Source: Euptelea pleiosperma
Taxonomy: Eukaryota; Streptophyta; Magnoliopsida; Ranunculales; Eupteleaceae
Length of the DNA stretch: 64,000 nucleotides
Assembly: GCA_035048495.1 (NCBI GenBank)
Contig: CM068546.1
Span: 10,980,435 to 11,044,434 of the forward strand
Direction: 5' to 3'
Part shown: piece after piece, positions 23,486 to 34,626 of the stretch
Layout of the letters: the number at the start of each line of letters is the position of its first letter
Numbering within the stretch: the stretch's first letter is position 1
The notes under the pieces: generated by a model
What the model was told of the DNA's origin: nothing
The model's input: only the letters and a program-made list of their open reading frames with translations
The model's database searches: none
Translations under genes and position numbers: made by a program

Positions 23486-24170
23486 TAGCATTACTACATG
23501 TCCCAAAAGATTTTTTTTTAAAAAGAAACTCAATGGCTGGAATTTGTACGGAAAATATAATAAATAAATAAACACTTGATGAGCTAGGCCATCATGGAGA
23601 CGGCCTCTTTAGATGAGATTTGGGATTATTCGCCATTATCAAAGATGGAAAAGTCCGAGCTGATGCTGGGTTGTTGGTGACTCGCCTTAAGAGTCCAATA
23701 ATGAGAAACCTGAGAAAGGTAGGTAGGACCTTCATCCACTGGCAATGATACACAAGAAAGATCAGCATTGCCGGAGGGAGAGGGCGGTTGACATTTCACA
23801 ACAGCCTCTTACAATGGAGCCCTTGCGATGAATATTCTTATTGATCGATTGTGTGGACTTTATAAAAAAAAAGAGAAAATCATAGAAAACGGAGCCTTTA
23901 CGAACTCATGGCACTGTAAGTAGGTGTTGTTTTCATTTGATAGCCAACTTTTGTTTTTTTTTGTAAGTTGATAGCCAACTTATACTTTACACGTATTTAC
24001 ATAATCGGACAGCATGCCACTCCTCCAACACTACAGTGAACTGTCGAATAATGAGTGGTGGTTAGGCTCAAAAAATGGAGGGTTTGTAGGCGCCTGCAGT
24101 GATTTCAACAACCAAGTAGTGTATTTGTTTCAGTTGAATGGGTTTTATGGTAGGACTACCTTATGTAAAA
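23486..24170. other. Intergenic, nothing recognised
   Basis: No coding potential or clear repeat structure. It contains short A/T runs only. Confidence 0.4.
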
Positions 24171-24413
24171 AGTTTTGAGATTTTTTATGGTGGGCCACAT
24201 GATTAGAGTCTCTATGAGAGTCCAATATCAGACCAAGAAGGGGCTCATGAACTACACAAATATCAAAAAAAAAGAAAAAAAAAAGAGCAATGTCAAAAAG
24301 ATTCAGGAGATTTCTTGTTAAGAGATTCCATCAAACTCCTTGCGTCCATTGATACTTCTATTCTTTCACCCTATAGTTCAATGCCCTGTTTGGGAATGCT
24401 TCTACAGAAAAAC
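24171..24413. repeat. Dispersed repeat, second copy at 33643-33871
   Basis: Shares a colinear, highly similar sequence with 33643-33871, including GTTTTGAGATTTTTTATGG at the start, AAGATTCAGGAGATTTCTTG in the middle and CACCCTATAG(T/T) near the end. The two copies have different neighbours. The element type is not known. Confidence 0.8.
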
Positions 24414-25149
24414 TGTGGAAAAGCACTTTTACAGAAGCCCTAAAAATAGTTGATGAGAAGTGTTTTTCTTATAGAATAACGTTTGGCAAACCATGTTGGA
24501 GAAGTGATGTTTTGTGTGTAGAATCTGGAATTGTTGTTTTGCAAAACCAGTTGTGAGCTTTTGGAATCTGTCAAAATGTCAAGAATACCCTTATATTCAA
24601 CAACAAACAATCTAAAGAAACAAAATTACAATCACCCACAACATAGAGATTTACATGGTTCCCTCTAGATTGAGGTACGTCCATGGATCCACATTGATTC
24701 CAATATGCTCTGAGGCAAGAAAAGAAACACACACGATACAATGGATGATCGTCTTTAATCAATCGAGGCATATATAACCCAAGACAAAGCTAAGGTTTTC
24801 ATATCTCTATGTAAAAGTACGAAAACGCCTTTAATCGAAAAAGGTATCGCTGGGCTGCGGTGTCGTACCTTCATGTACTGTGCTCTAGCACCATTAGGTT
24901 CCACATAATATAACAATCTCCCACTTGAAAACTGACCACGAACATCTCTACTGAACTTGATACATCTGGAATGTGACACCTCCACACAGTACTCGATGTG
25001 AATCTCTTTGACTTCTAAGCATTAAGACCAACAGAAATACATAACTCTAGTTTCTTTATAGTGACCACCTTAGTGAACTTATCCGTAGGGTAATGACTCA
25101 TGCAGATCTTCTCCAAACCAAATAGCTCATTTGTAATACTCTGAACATT

Positions 25150-26887
25150 TGTCCAGGGGCGTTAGAGTAATTTATTTTAGAAGGGTATTTTCGATAAATA
25201 ATAAAATCAAAAAATTAATAAAATAATTAATATCTTTGAGTTGCACATTAATTGCCTCAATTAAAAATTTTCATAACTTTTAGTCTTTTGGAAATAATGA
25301 AAATATTTTCCTAATCAAAGACTTGAACTTTAAAAATAAATAAACTATTTAAATAAATTATCAATGATAATGAATTACTCACATAAATAAAGAAAGACTT
25401 ACTATTTTCTTTTGAGCAACTTTAAAAATAGAAGAATTTCTCAAAATCCTACACATTTTCATTTTTTCACCATTGAAGAGTTAACCATTACAAATTGTTG
25501 AGAGCTTTGAGAGCCCGAGAAACACCATAACGTCTCACCCTTTGAGACTGTTCATTGAGACAAAAATATTCATATTTTCAAGATGTTCGACATACTCGAA
25601 TCCTGGCTTCATCTAACGACGATCAGTAAAAATATCTGCAGCTACTTTTTATCATTGATTCAAGTTCGGATGAAGATCAACGGACAAGGTAGGTACACTT
25701 ATATATTTTAATAGATAATCTCCCTTATTTTACATTGGTAATCATGTTATATGTATGTGCTTAATTGATGATGTTACGGATATTATTGTGATTTGGATCA
25801 GCCGGTGTGCCAGAAAAAAAAAGGTTATAGAAAATGATTTTGGATAATATTGAAGTGTTAGTTCGGATGTGATCCTAATGAATACCCGCGGAAATAAAAA
25901 TTAAGAAAAGCCTGGAGCGGAGAAGGAGACCCGAGATTGGGTTGTAGTTATAATCGTATGAAAATAATGATATTGGGCAAATTATGAAAAATATTTATTA
26001 TTCTTGGTTGACGTTATTAGTTTATATTATCTATTATACATTGAATATGCCATGATTTTTGAATTAGAATATGCGATATTATCTGTCATATATATGCGGT
26101 GTACAGTGGATTATCTATTGGGCTTTTGGCTCATGATATTTACCAAACATTTCAGACTTAATTGATGACAGTGTGAATTTCAAAGTTGATGCACTTGATG
26201 AGGGCGATAATAGCATGAGAAGATCGAATGGCAATATGAGAATGTTGATGAGATCAACGCATGACTCTAGATAATTTTTATTTCTATTATTTTTATAGGC
26301 TTATTTGTTAAAGACTCACATTGTCTATTATTTAAAAGTTTTATTTAACTTTAGAATCATGTGGATGATTAATATCTTGCATCCTAGATACTTTAATTTA
26401 ACCATTTAGATATATGGTTGTGAATTCTTAACCAATGCATTAGTTTTTATTGATGTACGATACTTGTAATTATTTTTACATATTATCTAGGTACTATTAT
26501 CGTTAGGACAGATTTTTGAGTTGAATTGCTAAAATAAAATAGTAAATGACGTTTTTAGGTAAAGTGCCTTCACAAAAGATGCTTAAAATGATTTTTTAAT
26601 AATAGAGAATTAATAAAATAATTTTTTATTTAAATTATATTTTTTAAAAATTTACACCTATCCGCTAAAATTCTGAAAAGTTAATTCAAAAAGCCTATCA
26701 AATAGAAGTTTTAGTCAAAATATCTTTACAAAAGATTTTTATTTTAATATATTATGAATTATGATCATTTTAAAAAATTATTTTAGAGTATTTTATTTTT
26801 ATTTTTATCACACCCTGGATCTTGGGTAAACGGGTCATTTTTCAGGCGTTCGGGTCCGATCCGAGTGCCCGGATCCAGGGTGTGACA
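25150..26887 (-). repeat. Putative solo LTR (Gypsy-type) inside the copia remnant
   Basis: On the minus strand this 1.7-kb block begins TGTCACACCCTGGATCC and ends CCCCTGGACA, with the TG...CA borders of an LTR and the TGTCACACCC start common in plant Gypsy elements. It splits copia RNase H coding sequence. No clear 5-bp duplication was found. About 650 bp of it is repeated in inverted orientation at 27400-28030. Confidence 0.65.
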
Positions 26888-27052
26888 TCATCTTTCAACA
26901 TGATTCATATGAAATTATACTTAATGTCGATGTGCTTGGCCCTTTAAGGAAATGTTAATTTCTTTGCTAGATGAATTGTACTGACTATTGTTGTAGAGTT
27001 TACAATTCTCTTGTTCATTTTCCAATTCTATCAAGAGACCCTATAGCCATAC

Positions 27053-27396
27053 ACTACTACTTAATACGGTTTAGACTATACTGTTAAAAAATAGATAGAC
27101 TACAGTTTTATTAAAACGTGAAGCCTAAACGTCTAATTAAAAGAAAATTAATTTATAAAAACAAAATGCTACAATTTTAGCAAAATTCGTAGCCTAAAGT
27201 GCTGCAAAATGACTTGGAAACCATGGCTTAAAACCTTTAGGCTACGATATTTTAAAACCGTGACTTATAAAGTCCTGCAAAATGGCCACCGTTTTTACAA
27301 AAATCGTTGCTTATAATCTTTAGGCCACGATTTTCACACAAATCATGGCTTATAATCAATAAGCCAACCCACGAATATATACCCCGTGCATACTCT
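27053..27396. mobile_element. CACTA transposon terminal fragment
   Basis: Starts CACTACTACTTAATACGG, the terminal motif of CACTA (En/Spm) elements, followed by many subterminal repeats of the type GCTTAAAACCTTTAGGCTACG in both orientations. Only this one end is present; it is cut off at the LTR fragment that follows. Confidence 0.7.
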
Positions 27397-27399
27397 GTT

Positions 27400-28030
27400 T
27401 GTCAAGCCCGGATCCGACCCGAATGCCTGAAAAACGACCCATTTACCCAAGATTCAGGATGTGATAAAAATAAAATGTTCCAAAATAATTTTTAAAAATG
27501 ACTATAATTCATAATATACTAAAATAAAAATCTTTGTAAAGAAGTTTTGGTTGAAACTTCTCTTTGATAGGCTTTTTGAATTAATATTTTAGAATTTAAG
27601 CGGATAGACGTAAAATTTTTCAAAAATATAATTTTAATAAAAAATATTTTATTAATTCTCTACTATTAAAAATCATTTTTGAGCATCTTTTGTGAAGGCA
27701 CTTTGCTCAAAAATATCATTTACTATTTTATTTTAACAGTTTAACTTAAAAATCTGCCTTAACGGTAATGGTACCCGGGTAATACTTAAAATAATTGTTA
27801 ATACCTCACATCCATAAAAAATCAATGCATTTGTTAAGGATTCATGACCATATATCGAAAGTGTTAAATCAAATAGTCTATGAATTCAAATATTTATCAT
27901 CCACATGATTCTAAACAAATTAAACAAAATTTTAATTAATAGATAATGCGTATCTTTAACAATTAAACTTATAAAAATGATAAAAATAACAATTTCTAGA
28001 GTCCTGCATCAATCTCATCGACATTTTTAA
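27400..28030 (+). repeat. Partial LTR, inverted relative to 25150-26887
   Basis: Begins TGTCAAGCCCGGATCCG and is colinear with the reverse complement of about 26240-26887 (shared phrases include ACCCAAGAT(T/C)CAGG(A/G)TGTG, CTTTTTGAATTAA and ATCTAGAGTC-like). It lacks the remaining 1.1 kb of the LTR. The two copies face each other across about 500 bp. Confidence 0.75.
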
Positions 28031-28505
28031 ATTTTCTTCCGATCCTCTAATGCTATCGCCCTCACCAAGTAATTGTGAGACCCAATTAATTGTTGTACTA
28101 CCCAAAGTAAACACCCATACCGTGTAGTGTTCTTCATTCCATCAATAGCCCCTACTAAATCTGAATCAACGTATCCATGTAAGTTAATTTCTGATCCTCC
28201 ATACTTCTCAGATGTCTGAGAATCCCCTTGATCGCTTCCCAATGTACCTTTCTTAGGCTGTTCATAAATCTAATGACAACTCTCATTACTTGAGTAATAT
28301 TTGGTATCGTATAGACCATAGTGTACATCAAGCTCTCAATACATGTGACATATGATGCCTTAGCCATATAATCGTGTTCTTGTGTCGATGCGTCATGTTC
28401 CTTTGAAAGTCTGAAGTGGCTTGCCAATGGAGTGCTAACATGTTTAACACCTTCCCTGTTGACCTTATGGATGGTTGGCTCACCACTTAATAGATCTACC
28501 AAATA
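28030..28505 (-). pseudogene. copia reverse transcriptase C-terminal fragment
   Basis: Minus-strand reading gives VSTPLASHFRLSKEHD, YMAKASYVTCIESLMYTMV, then HWEAIKGILRHLRS and GYVDSDLVGAIDG. These correspond to the end of copia RT and the start of RNase H (YVDSD-x-AG). Frame changes separate the two parts. It is from a different copia lineage than the 8589-14509 element, judging by the PLASHFRLSKE block. Confidence 0.8.
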
Positions 28506-30324
28506 AAATTATGTTTAATCGATGATTTATATTCGTTGTATTTAGTATTTTAATAATTGTTTTTTTACCATTGGATTTGAATACTTTTAGATGCTAAAAT
28601 ATTATTGTTAAATCATCAATTAATCTGAGATTTGGTATGTAGATCCACCAAGAGATGGATCAAACATATATTTTTAGTATGCCATAAATTGAACACTATA
28701 TTGGATTTTTTGGGAGGGGAGACTTCAAATTTTGAAGTTCTTAGGTGAAAGTAGGGTTTTCCGTGTCGTCGGATCGGAAACCCTTAATTCCAACAATATT
28801 TGTAATTCTAGTTCACTTTAAATCCTACAAAAGTAGCAATTCTTGCTCAGTGGTTCGTATCAGATATTGTCGGCACTCAGGGTCAAGGAACACAATTTAT
28901 TGGAACATAAAAATATAGAAAATGCTTGTAGAACATGAAAGGGTGAGAGTGGTGATTAAGGTCAATTTTTAAAACATGTTTTGGTTAGAATTTTATCTAC
29001 TTATTAAACTAATAATAAAAGCATGATGATAAACGAAATAACTATTATTAAATTGAACTATTTATTGAATGAAAATTGTACTTACATTAATCTTGAAATA
29101 AAATAATTTAAATTACAACATTTAAGAAAAAGATGTGAGATCTAGGTAGAGAGAGAATTAAGGTTTTTAGAGAGAGAAAGTGAATGAGAGAGATAGAAAA
29201 TAGAGATTTACATTGGTGCCTTACCAATGGAGAAGAAGTCTGCAAGGCCGTGTTCTTGCTGATTTTGGATGAGAATCGAACCAGGGAGAGGAGAGAGATA
29301 GAGAGGTTTAGAGAAGAAGGGGAGAGGGAACCTAGGGTTAGGTTGCGAGAGAGGGGAGAGAACCCTATCTCACATGGGTTGGTCCTCCTTTTAAACTAAA
29401 GGAGGACATCTCCCAACCGTTGGATTGAAGGAAAGGATAAGGGAGCGATCCCTTTTCTTGAGAGAGAATGGCTTCCTAGGAGGATGATAAGTGAGAATAG
29501 GTCAAAGGAGGCCTATTCTCTCCTTTAGGAATGGGTCAGTGAAAATTGGATCAAGATGAGATGGGCTTGTGAGAGCCCATAGGTAGTTAGAATAGAAGGC
29601 TTATGGGCCAAACATTGAGAATGCCATGTGTCGGCCGGAGGATAAGTGGGCTAGTGGACCAATAGGATAATGGGCCTCTAGAAAATGCTAATAGGCCAGA
29701 GAATATGAGGGCATTTACTCATTGAGTATCGAGCTAATTAGTGGGCTGGCATGGTAGTGGGCCTGTGAGAAAGTGGGTTTGGTGTGCCAATAGAGATATT
29801 ATACGATGTTTGGCACAAAGTAATAGGCGGGAGGTATGGGCTGAAATTAGATCATGGCGACGAAGCCGTTAGATTAGCAGAAGGTTAGGATGGATGGTAG
29901 GGATTCGACCGGCTAAGGTATTAATGATGATCATGATGATCAGATGGCCGATCGGATGGTCAGAAGATCTAATGGTCAGATGTTAGAGTTTAGAGAGATA
30001 GAGAGAGAATTAGGAGAGAGGTGAGAGAAAATACAAAAATAAAGAGAAAAAGATCTAGCAGAGGGTCTTGAACCCTGATCTTCTTCATTCTTCTTCAAGA
30101 GTTTCGTCAATTAAGCAAGCTAGCTTATGATGTCAATTGGTGTACATTTTAACACTTTGTTCTTCAACTCTTTCGCTCTCTTGGTTCTTTGGATCGGCTC
30201 TGCGATCCTCTGGCTTTACCCGTACTTAGTTTCTATCTTCTTGTCCTATCCTGCAGGTTCTTTAAGGTTTGATAGAGCATTTCTGTGGTCGATTGTGGGC
30301 CCGCCAGCCTTAATAATCACCCGA
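28506..30324. other. Intergenic, no gene recognised
   Basis: Contains a relic of the GATGTTTGG repeat near 28630-28680 and purine-rich GAGAGA stretches (29130-29340, 29990-30060). One 71-codon plus-strand frame in the purine-rich part has no family resemblance and is probably chance. Confidence 0.4.
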
Positions 30325-30429
30325 TAGGGTCTTTTGCAAGTGAAAAAGTGCATAATGAGATTCAACTAAAACGACTTATTACTGTACTATCCAAAATGCG
30401 TATATTTCATGCAAATAGTCAATTTTTGT

Positions 30430-30585
30430 CTAAAAAATATGTTCTACGCAATGGAAGTAACTCTTACGTGGAAAAGTCGATAAAAAGATAAGTTTTACGT
30501 AGGAGAATGTGACATCGCTAAAAGGATAATGGCTTAAAATATGTACTTTTGAGCAAATATCACTAGGGCACAACAAACAATTTCT
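30430..30585. repeat. Dispersed repeat, inverted copy at about 49720-49880
   Basis: Phrases such as TTCTACGCAA, GTAACTCTTACGT(G/A)GAAAAGT, TTTTACGTAGGAGA and ACTTTTGAGC recur in the same order on the opposite strand at about 49720-49830, inside the 10-kb Mutator-like element. Probably remains of one transposon family, class unknown. Confidence 0.65.
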
Positions 30586-30664
30586 CCTAAAGTTGAGGAG
30601 CCAATTGCCAAGTAAAACTTGCATGATCAATGTCAGTGACCGCTGCTCAGAATTTGAATTATCC

Positions 30665-30900
30665 ACATGGAACATTTTTAGAGGACCCTAACCGTATGGA
30701 TGTTTGGCCAATCCCTAGGTGGACCTATAAACCAAACTGTTGGATTGGAGTCATTTTTATAGGTTGATTTTAATTGTGGGAATTTGAGCATTATTTGGGG
30801 TACAAGATCAAAAGGTTTGAAATCACTAATCATGCAATTTTTAGTTTGTAGGTCCACCAAGGGATTGGTCAAACATCCATACGATTAGTGTCCTCTATGG
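30665..30900. mobile_element. GATGTTTGG-type palindromic MITE
   Basis: AGAGGACCCTAACCGTATGG and ATGTTTGGCCAATCCCTAGG at the left are mirrored by CCAAGGGATTGGTCAAACAT and CCATACGATTAGTGTCCTCT at the right. The interior has the family's TTTGAGCATTATT block. Confidence 0.75.
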
Positions 30901-32040
30901 TTCAAGGGCTTTTTCTAAGGCTATTAGCTTCGGCTTTTGGGGGAGGAGTTAAATCTTCCTCTTTGCTCACCTGCTAAGACAAAAGCATGTGAATAATTTC
31001 TTATGACAAAGTTTGGTCTTAGGTCCACCCTAATCATTTCATGTCCAAGCCGATGGTTCAGAATTTTGATCCAGACTTGGTAGCCTAAAACATGGGCTCA
31101 GGTTGAGTTTTACCCAAAACATTGGGTTGGGTTTCAGGCATCAGACCAAATGTACACCGCTAATATAAACTCTTCCCCTAAGTAAAAGAATCAATCATAG
31201 AAACCCTTAAGTTTGAGGTTTCTCTTAATTTAATAAACTTGGAAACTCAACTTAATTATCACAATTTCTTATAATATTTTCAGCAAACAATTTTTTTTAC
31301 ATTTTTAAATAATTTAGATCAAATTCATGATTTATTCAGTGTTAGGTCTTATAGCCGAGACACAATTGATTAACAAAAAAAAAAAATTGTAAAAACACCT
31401 CCGAGCTTTTTCTAGAGGGGCCGCCCACAATAGAAGTCTAGAGTTTAGATGGGTTTCTTATATGGCACCTTAGGTGGTTGGGTTTTCCATGTTTTGCCAC
31501 ATCAACCTCTCATCGTGTCGTAAGTTTCACCCAATAGTGCTATGCCACAAGGGGTTTCTATTTAAAATAAGAGATGAGATCGTCTATTCTAAGCATTTGA
31601 GTAACTTACCTAACACCAAGTCTCATCATTTATCACGTTTACTAATAAAATGATAAAATTAAACTATTTAAAAGAAACGTGACAAGTGAGCTCACTAGTA
31701 ACCAATGAGCTTCAAGCATTACTTTGGATACTCAGATTAAACAGCTAGAAATCACCAATCAAACTAATTTTCGGTTTGATTATCAACAGCATAGTTAAGT
31801 AAAGCGGTTTCGTAATAATCCAACACTTGGCATACATGATCTCATTGGGAAAAGGTCTTGGTGTTACCGTTATGACCGTTATAACAAGTCAAATAATGGT
31901 CATTATGGTAAAAAAAACTAAAAAAATTATTATTTTATTGAGTTCATTTTTAGCTAATTGTGATTAATAGTTAAATGACAGATAATAATCTGTTATAACA
32001 GTTTTAGCATTAAACGCCCAACAAGATAACCACACTGGAG
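30901..32040. other. Intergenic with degenerate repeat pieces
   Basis: No gene seen. Around 31858-32040 a degraded block contains GTTACCGTTATGACCGTTATAAC and CATTATGG words that look like an old CAAGGTTTAAAA-family copy. Confidence 0.4.
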
Positions 32041-33642
32041 CATTATGGGTGTCATATAAAATTTTTAACCATGGTGCTTAAATGCCCAATAAGGTAACAG
32101 GGCTGGAGCATTATAAGTGTTATATAATTTTTTTTAAACCATGGTGCTAGTATCATGTGATACGGTTCACACTCCCACTTGATTGGGAGCTCATCCTTAT
32201 ATGCTGACAGCCCCAATCAAGTGGGAGCGTGAGTGAGCGAGAGACATTAATATTCTTTAAAGGTACAATAAATGGAAAGATATGAGTATGATGTGGTTGA
32301 GAGAAGTATCTTCATGACCTATCTAGACGCTATTCTATCCAGATGAATTATCTAATTTAGCCACATCAGCCTTCTACATGGCAATAAAAGGACTTGTTCA
32401 TAGAATAAATCTGAACTACTATGCAGTAAAGTAATTTTCTTCTCATATTTATTTTTTATAATCCTTCCAACTACAAAAAACATCAAGAAATGATACATAT
32501 TTTCAACCTTATCAGTCGAATACTCAATGAGAAACTTAAACTAGTATACCCTGATCATTATTATTGAAAAACAAAAATATGCATTTAATCTTTTTTCTCC
32601 AAGTAAGAAAGTAATATTTACTTTTACAGCGAGGCAAGGAAGAGACTATAAGAGTAGGGATGTCAATGGATATAATTTGAATCGAATATAAGCATACCTG
32701 AATTCGAATCCCCAAAATATGTATGATATCTAAATTCAATTTTATATTCGATGGATATTTTGAATGAGTATTTGAATTTAAATCCTAGTAACTTATCAGA
32801 TATTCCATTTGTCCAACAAATAAATATGATATATAAAATAAATTATTATATATTATATATATATATATTCTATTTATTAACGGATGAAAATGTTCTTTAA
32901 TTCTAACGTAATCCCCGTTATTTCTAATGTCCTTAGTTTGCTTCATTTTTTAATCATTTTTATTAATAGGGTTTTTAAATCATTATACATCTTTCAGAAT
33001 GTGAGCCCATTTAATGAATTCACGTATATGAAAAATGTTGTTCTCTCAACAGAAAAAATATGATATTAATATTTTTTTACAGGCATCCAGGCCGCACCTA
33101 TAAACACCACATAAAACAATGTTAGAGATTCATGACCATACAGATGTTTGAAACATCCCTAGATGGCCCTTTAGACAAAAAATCAGCTGGATTTGTGGAG
33201 TTTCTAACTATTGGATGTGAATCTTTTTCATGGGTTGAATTTCAACTATGGATTCAAAAATTATATTGGGCACTGGGATTCAATGCCTATCAAACCATTT
33301 TTTTTTGTCTCTGCAAGTCCATCTATGGATGTTTCAAATTTTCGTACGATCATAAACCTATAAAAATGTGTCGCGTGGCCTAACACCCACAGAAAACAAT
33401 GTCAAACATCAAAACTTTTCTCCATTTTCAACCGTAGCTTTCACCATTATTACATAGCATAACTTTGATGACGGATATCCATCGTTAATGTTAATAACGG
33501 ACCACAGTGTGAGCCACGTGGCACACTATTAAAAGTCACTTACCATATGGATGTGTCGGTCCATCCCTAGGTAGACTTACACAAGAAAACTCAGCCTGAT
33601 TAATGATTTTTAACCTTTGGATCATAATGCTCGAAATACGCT
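32041..33642. repeat. Segmental duplication, copy A
   Basis: About 1.6 kb colinear with 33872-36096 in the same orientation. Shared landmarks: GGTAACAGGGCTGGAGCATT, CTTGATTGGG, ATATGCTGACAG, CAGGCATCCAGGCCGCACC and GAGCCACGTGGCACACTATT, with small differences throughout. Copy A keeps the uninterrupted site GCTGACAGCCCC (32206-32210 is the GACAG) where copy B has a TRIM. No gene lies inside. Confidence 0.9.
32869..33455. repeat. Dispersed repeat family, copy in block A (others at 35315 and 43473)
   Basis: Begins TCTATTTATTAACGGATG and runs to ACCATTATTACAT. A second copy is in block B (35315-35915) and a third, independent one at 43473-44043, all with CATCCAGGCCGCA and a GATGTTTGAAACAT palindrome inside. 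The TCTATTCTACTTATTAA start resembles plant Helitron 5' ends, but a CTRR 3' end with a hairpin was not confirmed. Confidence 0.55.
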
Positions 33643-33871
33643 GTTTTGAGATTTTTTATGGTGGGCCATATGATTAGAGTCTCATGAGAGTCCAATATCA
33701 TACCAAGAAGTAGTTCATTAACTACAAAATATCGAGAAAAAAAAATAACAATGCCAAAAAGATTCAGGAGATTTCTTGTTAAGAGATTCCACCAAACTCC
33801 TTGTGTCCCTTGCTACTTCTATTATTTTACCCTATAGTGCAAGGCCCTGTTAGAGAATGCTGCTACATAAG
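33643..33871. repeat. Dispersed repeat separating the two duplication copies
   Basis: The same sequence as 24171-24413 in the same orientation (for example AAGATTCAGGAGATTTCTTG). It lies exactly between copy A and copy B, so it may mark the junction at which the duplication arose. Confidence 0.8.
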
Positions 33872-34023
33872 CACTATGGGTTTTATATAAATTTTTTAAA
33901 TCATGGTGCTTAAATGCCCAATAAGGTAACAGGGCTGGAGCATTACAAGTATATAAATTTTTTTAAACCATGGTGCGGTTCACGTTTCCACTTGATTGGG
34001 GGCTTACCCTTATATGCTGACAG

Positions 34024-34295
34024 TGTTGGGTTAAATAATGCCCCTCCCTAAGGGCGCAGTACGGATCCGTAGGTGCGAGATCGATTGCCGTTAGAGTTAA
34101 AGGCTCACAGGATCGAATCGCGGAATGGGCCCGTGGGTGCGAGGTCAATCGTCGTTGGGGGTCACAGGATCAAATCGTGGAACGCGCCCGCAGGGTGTGA
34201 CATAGATCGTGGTATAAAGGCTAAAGTTTGCCCTCTCCTGACAAAATATCTTTTAGGGAGGAATGGCGGCTTGAGGCCTAGTAAAGATCTCAACA
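34024..34295 (+). repeat. TRIM 5' LTR
   Basis: Begins TGTTGGGTTAAATAATGCCC and ends GATCTCAACA. It is very similar to the second LTR, with a small number of substitutions and short indels. Confidence 0.93.
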
Positions 34296-34297
34296 AA

Positions 34298-34309
34298 TAG
34301 TATCAGAGC
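34298..34309 (+). other. TRIM primer-binding site
   Basis: TAGTATCAGAGC, one mismatch from the TGGTATCAGAGC complement of initiator Met tRNA, two bases after the 5' LTR. Confidence 0.85.
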
Positions 34310-34357
34310 CAAGGTCATGAGATCGAGTCATGGGAAGCGCATTATTGAGGAGGAGAT

Positions 34358-34626
34358 TGTTGGGTTAAATAATGCCCCTCCCTAAGGGGGCTGTACGGGT
34401 CCGTAGGTGCGAGGTCGATCACTATTAGAGTTAAAGGCTCATGGGATCGAATCGCGGAATGGGCCGACGGGTGCGAGGTCGATCGCCGTTGGAGGTCACG
34501 GGATCAAATCGTGGAGCCCCGCAGGGTGTGACGTAGATCGTGATATAAAGGCTAAAGTTTGCCCTCTCTTGGCAAGATATCTTTTCGGGAGGAATGGCGG
34601 CTTGAGGCCTAGTAAAGATCCTAACA
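34358..34626 (+). repeat. TRIM 3' LTR
   Basis: Begins TGTTGGGTTAAATAATGCCC and ends GATCCTAACA, directly after the purine-rich tract. Confidence 0.93.

Larger units (their letters stand above)
24560..28505 (-). mobile_element. Old Ty1/copia remnant broken by nested insertions
   Basis: Pieces of one minus-strand copia element in correct order: RT C terminus (28505-28030), an RNase H piece (about 27050-26888), a terminal pol piece (25149-24930), then a purine tract and a putative 3' LTR ending at 24915 in plus coordinates. The RNase H piece reads IHLAKK ... AKHIDIKYNFI, a typical copia block. The gaps are filled by a Gypsy-type LTR (25150-26887), a CACTA end (27053-27396) and a partial LTR in opposite orientation (27400-28030). 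All coding parts have stops. The far end of the LTR (near 24560) is uncertain. Confidence 0.75.
34024..34626. mobile_element. Complete TRIM (terminal-repeat retrotransposon in miniature)
   Basis: Two direct repeats of 272 and 269 bp (34024-34295, 34358-34626), each starting TGTTGGG and ending AACA, enclose only 62 bp. That interior begins with a primer-binding site for initiator Met tRNA and ends with a purine-rich tract, AGGAGGAGAT. Perfect 5-bp duplication GACAG flanks it (34019-34023, 34627-34631). The paralogous empty site, with a single GACAG, is at 32206-32210. It codes for no protein and must have been moved by enzymes of another LTR element. Confidence 0.95.
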
